Of a DNA stretch of 64,000 bases, positions 57,252 to 64,000 are shown piece after piece. Origin of the DNA: Acanthacorydalis orientalis (taxonomy: Eukaryota; Arthropoda; Insecta; Megaloptera; Corydalidae). A program made the translations under genes and the position numbers. Each line of letters begins with the position of its first letter. The first letter of the stretch is position 1. The notes under the pieces are model-generated. The model ran no database searches and was not told the origin of the DNA. It saw only the letters and a list, made by a program, of their open reading frames with translations. Where the stretch lies: the NCBI GenBank assembly GCA_034766995.1, contig CM068321.1:9746026-9810025 (forward strand), read 5' to 3'.

Positions 57252-57810
57252 AAAAATACCGCCGACCCCTTTGAAAAGAATTGTATTTCCGGTACGGGAA
57301 TACTAGAAAAACGAGCAGGTCTTATGAGAAAAGAATGTATATCATCAAAATAATTCAATTTAATTTTTGTAATTACAATAAATAAACAACAAACAACAAA
57401 ATTAATTATTAGTTAGTGTGTAGGATGATGATGTTTGACTGAGACAAGTTCAGAAATATTTGGCTCAATTGTGTTAACTTGCACTTTCAAATCAGGCTCT
57501 ACATTTAGTCTGTTTCTATATTTTGATTTTGTGTATAAAAGTCTGTTCGCACAAATAATTCGTAACAAATGGAAATAAATGTTTTAGCGGCTCGTTTGAT
57601 AATTCTGCATACGCAGAGCGTAAATGTAACCAAAAATCAATCAAATTATTTTGATTAAACAATATTTTTAATGAACTGTTACAAGAAATCTTCACCAAGC
57701 TCTTTTCTTCATTACTGGTTAAGCCTTTTATGACTTTTACATCTTTGTTGAGAGGATTGTTAATCCATCTATTATTAGAACCACAGTTAACCACAGATTG
57801 GAAACCACTG
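57252..57810 (-). pseudogene. hAT transposase C-terminus with terminal repeat
   Basis: The minus-strand frame 57794-57516 contains SNEEKSLVKISCNSSLKILF, DFWLHLRSAYAELSNEPLKH and LFPFVTNYLCEQ. After one frameshift it continues SKYRNRLNVEPDL near 57520-57480. This is the hAT dimerisation domain of the ZBED5/FAM200-like insect group (FW--LR-EYPELS--AL--LLPF-T-YLCE-GFS---IK-KYRNRL). The rest of the transposase is absent upstream. A hAT-like terminal word, read inverted (CAAAGGGGTCGGCGGTATTT), lies at 57254-57275, giving the 3' end of the element. Confidence 0.82.
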
Positions 57811-57894
57811 AATTATCACTGAAGCACTGAGTATTCAAGGACAATACCACGTTTATTTATAATCGTTTCTTAGCCCTCATTCCGCTTTTCAGTT

Positions 57895-58055
57895 TTGTTC
57901 TGTATTAGTGCTTTGAAAATGATGGCATTATCATCGAAATGCACATATAAGTAACAATAAAATGTGATCAATAGTCATTTAATGAACATTTTTTAAAAGA
58001 ATTTTTTTTGTTGTTTTGTGATATGAAAATATTGTTTATGAGAGATTTCTCTTTC
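57895..58055 (-). mobile_element. Fold-back repeat family, right arm
   Basis: TGTATTAGTGCTTTGAAAAT, TGATGGCATTATCATCGAAA, TGCACATATAAGTAACAATA, TGTGATCAATAGTCATTTAA, TTGTTGTTTTGTGATATGAA: consensus order, outer end eroded. Confidence 0.75.
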
Positions 58056-58129
58056 TTTAACCATTATTTATATTTTAGAATAGTTTTTTTTTATTATTAT
58101 TGAATCTTTCATTGCAACGGAAACAAAAC

Positions 58130-58860
58130 AGACATGCAGAATCATAAAAGAAATGCAGTGTCTCACACGACAGCTGACAACATGTCACGTGCATCAACAA
58201 ATGAACGTAGTGCAAAAGCCAACCTGACCTACGTGTAAATGAAACCTGAACCGACCAACGGAATCGGATTCGAAGTTACTACGAGTATCGTGCATGCATA
58301 GAGCACCGCACATACATTTATATATATTTATATATATATATATATACATACACGTGCACATGCACTGCAGGAGGACCTGTCACTATGATTGATGGTCCCC
58401 CGGCCGCGACCTTCCCTTGCCCGCGAGATAAATTACAGCTCGGCGTTTTAATCACCCCTTTTCTGTTCGGTTCGCCCCCACGCATGCACGCACTGTGCGC
58501 GAAACGCACAAGTGACAAGGATACATCGATACACAGATGATTGTGAGACGGAGATGACCGTACGAGGATAGGTATTCGTGGCGGTCGAGTCGTTGCAATA
58601 TCGGCGCCGAGGGTCGAAACTCGGTCCTGGGCGTTTTTGGTATTCCGAAACCGGTGGAGGATTTCTGACGGAATCGAATGCATAATGATACGCGTGAATG
58701 AGACATTCATGGAGCGTAGATTGAAAATGCAACGGGCGATGCTCGAATCGCGAAATTAATTGCGTTTTCGGTGTGTGAAAAAAACAAAACACGCACAAGT
58801 TTCTAGAACAGTGGAATTTGTAATTTCGCACTATAATTTTGTACGTTAAATACAATCGTA
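58130..58860. promoter_or_regulatory. GC/CpG-rich block, candidate regulatory region or exon
   Basis: Two parts on either side of a short (TA)n at 58318-58345. The second (58350-58790) is GC-rich (CCCCCGGCCGCGACCTTCCC near 58396; CAATATCGGCGCCGAGGGTC near 58596). Three overlapping minus-strand frames of 84-135 codons are open because stops are rare here; none shows a domain. A regulatory island is the cautious reading. Confidence 0.35.
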
Positions 58861-58869
58861 TGATGATAT

Positions 58870-60014
58870 CAATGTTCTGGTATATATATATAAATCTTCA
58901 TAAATATTTACATATACACATATAAATATTTTACATTTGTTTTTAAACAAAATAATATTTGGTATAACTGTACTTCTATATAAAAATAAATGAATATAAT
59001 AACTGATTATTAAATTATAATGACTGAAAAAAAGAATACTTCTAAGAGCATTTCTTCTCTATGATATTAAAATAATTTACGTATTGGTTCGGTTGTTTTA
59101 TGGTCCATAAATCAGTAACAGCACTAGTTGGTTGATATAATTTCATGAAAATGGTTTCATCAGAAATTTCAGCTGATACTGGTGATTGATATTCATCGAC
59201 AGGGATTTTCAGTTTGTATTCAGAATCAATAACATGTAACAGTTGAAACTTTTCGATATTTTAAATTACTATATTCTATACAGATATTAAATTTTACTAA
59301 GAATTTTCAAAAAACAACATTCTTAGAATAAGAAATCATCTTGAATATGCTGTGACATAGTAAAATCATTTCAGTTTATTTCCAGATATTTGAAACTAAT
59401 TTTTAATTAGAAAAAAAAGATTATAAACAAACTTATCAGTGGTGTATATTCTAATAAATGTTGAAATAATAATATAGATATTTTTAATCTATACTTTTCT
59501 TGTATAAATTTTTATCACATACATAACTTACAAGTGTTATTAAAATCTTGACCATAACAAATGTTCATTAACGCTTTAACTCTTCTAAAAAATTTTCATT
59601 TGACTCATCTTTTAAATATATTTGATTTTCGATTAAAAACATTTTTAAAATTTTGGAATCGGCAAGTTTAAACTTACTGAAGAATATTTAATATTTTAAG
59701 CATCGTAACACCTTAATAAAATGTATGTAATCAAATACTTGTCTAGTTATTTAAACATATTTGATTTTCGATTGGAAAAAATTATAAAAAATAGAATCTT
59801 ACATCAAGTTTAACAGATTGATGAATATTTCATATTTTATAAACATTATAACACTTGTTCTCCTAAAGATTTGATATTAACTGATTTGGAAAATATTCAG
59901 AAGGCTTATTGGGATATTTTTATTAAAATAATTCATTTTTAAAATAAAATCTACTAAGTTCTTTTGAAATTGAATGAAACTTTTGATAATACATAATCAG
60001 TTAATTGGTCCAAG

Positions 60015-60062
<48 letters not shown>

Positions 60063-61490
60063 TAATAATAATGAAAAATTGCTTCTCCCACTAGTTCGTG
60101 ATTAGAAAAAAGTTAATCAAAAATGGTTTCAAATTTATTAAGAAATTAATTACATAAGACAAGTTATTATCTACCTCTAATCTACTTTTTATAATAGTTA
60201 TTTTGCAGAAGATACTTATTAAAAAACCTTGCATGACATCAAGAAAATTAAATTCAGATTATTTTTTTCTATAAATGTACAGTAAAAGTAGATATAAAAT
60301 GATTGAAAAGCGTGCTTTTTGATTTTATTATTTTATTTAGGAATCTTTTCAATTGGCAAACAATAAATAAAATCTGAGCAGTATAATAAATGTATTCATT
60401 ATTCAGAAAATATCTACTCAAGTATAAATATTTTATTCGATGAAACAGTATTAATGAATTCTTAAATAAATTTTATATGACCTTCTCAATGCGTCATTAA
60501 TGATATTGAAAAAGCCATTCCTTATTAGATTTTTTACTGGTTTCACTAACTTAATCGTTAATTTAAATTTGAATATTTTCAGTAGAATTGAAATTTTCAG
60601 TAGAACTAGTCTTAACCTTAAAAATATTGAGATACTTCTTATATTTTGTATTGTTTTATTTGTCATGAACGATATGCCATTTGTAGGTTTCATTTTGTAT
60701 TTTTTCTTAATAAAAATTAATGATTAATATTCAAAAAACGTAATTAATTGATTTGTACTTTCTGCTCTATGGAAACTGATTTTTATCACCAAATAAAAGA
60801 GAGTTCTATTGATATAATAATTATTGGTTTCTATATTTGTAATTCCGTTTGTGTATTGTCCTTTATAATTTAATTTCGCTTGATTATTCTTCAAATATTC
60901 TATTAAGACTGCTTTCGGAACGTATTTTTTTCCAAGAATTTTAAGGAAATGTGAATTATATTACCATGTTAGTGTCTTCATACGTTTGATCGTCTCTCGG
61001 GCATGGAGTTTCACTGAAACCAATCTCTGTCCTTATATTGTGTGTTGTCAGTGTATGAAAAAGGAGTAAGATTCGTGGAATATGTGGGAGAAATTTCAAA
61101 AAACTCACATAGCAATGATAACCAAATTATGCCTCTCGCGTTCGGAACATAAAACAGCATCAATTAAAAGTATTGGGATTTCATTAGTAAAATTTTATAA
61201 AAATACTACATTGCAGACAATAATTATACTGTAGATGAGAAGTTAATACCAGTTACAGACATAAGAAGTATTATTTCGCCAATAGTGTTAATTTTTATTT
61301 CATGAATTCTGTCTTACTATAATTATTACTATTTCTATAGTGTTTGTTTGGATTTTCATACTGGAAGTATATAAATGAGCTATCTTTTTATTAAACAAGT
61401 CTTATTCAGTGAAAACCAATCATCTTTTCCATGATTTGTCCCAGTCACATGTTAATAGCTAATATAAGTAAAATATTTGGATGGATTAGA
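58870..61490. other. AT-rich unassigned sequence
   Basis: A (TA)n run lies at 60018-60058. A word of about 18 bases, ATATTTGATTTTCGATT, occurs twice (59617 and 59757) in an imperfect duplication of about 140 bases (59580-59720 and 59725-59860). No gene is supported. Confidence 0.4.
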
Positions 61491-61494
61491 AGTT

Positions 61495-61812
61495 ACAATA
61501 CACTTGTGAAATTATGATTAAATTTACTTTCACAACTGACCACTTTTTCATCACAGAAAAAAATTTTAATCGAAAATGTTCTACAAACATAATTTTTTAT
61601 TATACATAATTTTTGGTTATTGCTTATGGGAATTTCGATATCAATGCCATTGTCCTCAAGTTCCAAGGTACAGAAAAATCAGAAAGTTTTTTTTCTACAG
61701 TGTCATTTAAGGAATGTTGGAATCGACATACGCATAAGCAACAATCAAAAATAATCCAGTAATCATTTATTGAAAATTTTGTGGTTTATGTGATGAAAAA
61801 AGAATTTACTAT
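61495..61812. mobile_element. Fold-back repeat family, complete two-arm copy
   Basis: Left arm: TTACTTTCACAACTGACCAC, TTTTTCATCACAGAAAAAAA, TCGAAAATGTTCTACAAAC, TTGCTTATGGGAATTTCGAT, CCTCAAGTTCCAAGGTACAG. Right arm: CGACATACGCATAAGCAACA, ATCAAAAATAATCCAGTAAT, CATTTATTGAAAATTTTGTG, GGTTTATGTGATGAAAAAAG. Confidence 0.78.
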
Positions 61813-61894
61813 TTTCTGGAATACATTTTTTGAATATTTCTTAAAAATGCATATTTAATAAAAAATTTATATATGAAATCTATCTTAATATTTC

Positions 61895-62050
61895 ATATAG
61901 GTGATTAAATTTGGGCTTCTACATAGAAGTATTAAAAGGGCTCGCAGCGGTTAAGAAAAGTCATATTATTTTTTATTTAGTATTTTAGTTCAATTCAATA
62001 CTAAAATACAATTGAACTAAAATATTAAATGGGAGATAACACGTTTTTTA
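61895..62050. mobile_element. Small inverted-repeat element (MITE), copy 2
   Basis: Opposite orientation to 16954-17145. It shares AGGTGATTAAATTTGGGCTT, CTACATAGAAGTATTAAAAG, a GGG-CGCAG-GGTTAA block, and the inner TTTAGTATTTTAGTTCAATT facing AATTGAACTAAAATATTAAA. The far end is eroded. Confidence 0.7.
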
Positions 62051-62159
62051 CAAAAAAAAATCTACATAAATACTCATTAACATTGAAACTTTTTCATAAT
62101 TTCATAGAAGGATTGAATAATTAAATCCTTCGATTAATATTCAAATCGAATTCTGTTAA

Positions 62160-62542
62160 ATAACAACATCCCAGCGTTAAGATGTTTCGATTTATGGAAT
62201 AGAGTCACAAACAGAATAAACCGGAAACGTGTTTAAACGAGCGTATTGGGCCCAGTTAAACTTGAAACTGAATTCGATAGACGGATTCTTCAAAGGAAAC
62301 AAATACACGCGGAACGAACACAAAAAATATATTTGAATATCCGACATGAAGTAACGTGTTTTCGGAAGAAACAAAACTTGTATGTTATTCATCTTGCAGA
62401 AACAAAGTTTTGTAACAGTTCAGACACGGTTGAATGCTTCGCCGCGCCACCACCACCGTCATCCCGTACGCGTTTGTTTTATAGCCGGATAAACTATTTG
62501 CTAACTTTTCCAAGACACACACACATACACACTCGTACAAAC

Positions 62543-62619
<77 letters not shown>

Positions 62620-62970
62620 TATATGTAGAGGAGACATTCTTCTTCCCCGGTTTCGCGAAAGCTATGTGTAGAGATATTCGGCGTTTATTATAAGCTCTCG
62701 CACGCGCGTTCCCTCCCTTTCTGGAGTAATATGACTTGGAATTGTTTTAAAATCGATACGTGTAGGCATAAATTACATTCGCGTTAACCCTTTCTCATAA
62801 TACCGAACGTAATTCGAACGATCTTTGGAATGGAAATAGTTGAAATGTGGCGATCGGTATGATTCCACAAGGGAACGGATAATAAATAGCGAGAATTAAT
62901 CTTCACTGCGAAGATTAAAAAGCCGATTCGAACGAGAACGATTCTTGTGTAAAGATCCTCGCATATTTCT
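62160..62970. promoter_or_regulatory. CG-richer blocks around simple repeats
   Basis: Mixed composition with CG words at 62160-62520 and 62640-62960, separated by (CATA)n (62545-62572) and (TA)n (62580-62618). GCACGCGCGTTCCCTCCCTT lies near 62699. The plus-strand frame at 62246-62575 ends in the CATA repeat and has no domain. Possible regulatory DNA; unproven. Confidence 0.3.
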
Positions 62971-63003
62971 ATGGCTATATGTATATATGTATGTATATAC
63001 TCG

Positions 63004-63007
<4 letters not shown>

Positions 63008-63060
<53 letters not shown>
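63008..63060. repeat. (TA)n microsatellite
   Basis: TA run of about 50 bases. Confidence 0.97.
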
Positions 63061-63064
63061 CTGT

Positions 63065-63765
63065 TGTATGAAAGGATTTTATTGTTAGATATATTTTTTG
63101 AATTGAAATAGAATATAAAATATTATAACGAGTAAGATCTATCTTATATAAAATCTATTTGGAAATCATATGAATATAATACACTGCATTTCTAACAGGT
63201 TTGTTTTTGATTTATTTGAAATGTAATCATATGATTTTATACTAATATTATATTAATTTTTTTAATTAAGAACAAGTTTAATTTGCAATAAAATTTTAGT
63301 ACTTGGAATATTACAATTTTTAAGAATAATATAATTCTAAGAGTAAATATGTGAAAATACCTGTTTTGGAAATAAGTGTAATTGAAATTCTGGAGAGGAT
63401 TACATCTTGCAGATGTTGGTATTTTTCTACTTCAAACTATTCCAGGAACATTTCTCAGATAAGATAATGATTGTGATAAACAAGAATAGAGTTCCTATTA
63501 TACGCGAAGTATTCTAATAATAACTGATTATTCATTGTCCAGTTTTGTATATTTTCAATGTAATTTTGAGTATTTATTTTTACCATATGAGTGAGGAAAA
63601 TTTTCTGTTTTAAATGGTGCATACCGTATAAATTTAAATAAAAATCGAATTTAAGAGTTTGAAATATAGTTTTTATATATTTTTTTATTCAGAAATAATA
63701 ACTGACATAAAAGTATTATTAAATTACTAAACATTAAATAGTTATTAAAAATCGATAATAAGTAT
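63065..63765. other. AT-rich unassigned sequence
   Basis: No supported feature. Confidence 0.4.
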
Positions 63766-63769
63766 GGTG

Positions 63770-64000
63770 GTTAAAAAAACTTCAAGGTGGGGACGAGAGT
63801 CTTGAAGATGAAGAAAGTCGCGGGTGTCCTCCTTCAGTTCATAACAACTAACTGAAGACGTTAGTTGAATTAGAATCACGTACAACAATTCGACAGCTTG
63901 CACAAAAGTTAGGCGTTAGTCATCCAACAGTTTTGGACCACTTAAAACAGCTAGGAAAATCAAAAAAGAGAAAAATGTATATGTAAGATCAAAATCCGTA
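63770..64000 (+). mobile_element. Mariner deletion derivative, copy F (runs off the window)
   Basis: Begins inside the coding block (GGGGACGAGAGTCTTGAAGA: GDESLEDEE) and continues through PPSVHNN-like, LKTLVELES, TTIRQLAQKLGVSHPTVLDH, LKQLGKSKKRKMYM. It then stops at TAA and the start of the right terminus (AAGATCAAAATCCGTA). The 5' part is missing. Confidence 0.85.

Noticed and set aside
58318..58855. Three overlapping minus-strand frames of 84-135 codons
   Set aside because: They overlap in different frames in GC-rich DNA, where stops are rare. No domain, no splice signal I could trust, and low-complexity ends.
62246..62575. 109-codon frame ending in HTHIHT repeats
   Set aside because: The second half is simple-repeat translation and the first half shows no domain.

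Overview
This window is AT-rich, repeat-packed nuclear DNA of an insect, most likely a hymenopteran. The grounds are the very low GC content, the long (TA)n tracts, isolated CpG-rich blocks in an AT-rich background, the mariner and hAT families present, and an insertion of insect-type mitochondrial DNA (nad1, trnL1 and rrnL in insect order and strand). I could not identify the species. I found no intact conserved host gene. At best one possible first exon, on the minus strand near 44.6-44.8 kb, ends at a consensus splice donor.

Layout. 1.2-2.67 kb is a nuclear mitochondrial insertion with an internal inverted duplication, abutting a decayed mariner transposase (2.67-3.3 kb). 6.6-7.4 kb holds a mariner-derivative end and a non-LTR retrotransposon tail between (TA)n runs. 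13.3-14.1 kb is a two-copy tandem duplication next to (TA)n. 20.3-21.6 kb and 24.6-25.8 kb are two nearly full-length but dead IS630/Tc1/mariner-type transposons with both terminal inverted repeats (TIRs). 28.7-30.0 kb is a degenerate non-LTR reverse transcriptase. 34.75-36.18 kb is a three-copy tandem array of a TTAA-ended, piggyBac-like terminus. 37.6-38.1, 40.8-41.5, 52.1-52.45 and 57.25-57.8 kb are further transposase relics. 39.3-39.95 kb is the 3' end of another non-LTR element on the minus strand. 47.45-48.3 kb is a five-monomer satellite-like array of about 170 bp per monomer.

Two dispersed families stand out. The first is a fold-back (long inverted repeat) element found at about 20 loci. 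Each arm carries the same ordered landmarks, and the two arms face each other around a centre. The second is a group of mariner deletion derivatives of about 0.5 kb. They keep the terminal repeats and the N-terminal DNA-binding part of the transposase but have lost the whole catalytic region. The joint looks the same wherever it is preserved, and one copy (32619-32951) still has an open frame of 110 codons.

CpG- and GC-richer blocks (near 15.2-15.55, 41.9-42.3, 44.6-45.05, 46.43-46.7, 51.75-52.0, 55.5-55.75, 58.35-58.8 and 62.2-62.95 kb) contrast sharply with their surroundings. They are the best places to look for promoters, first exons or enhancers. The rest reads as intergenic or intronic DNA.
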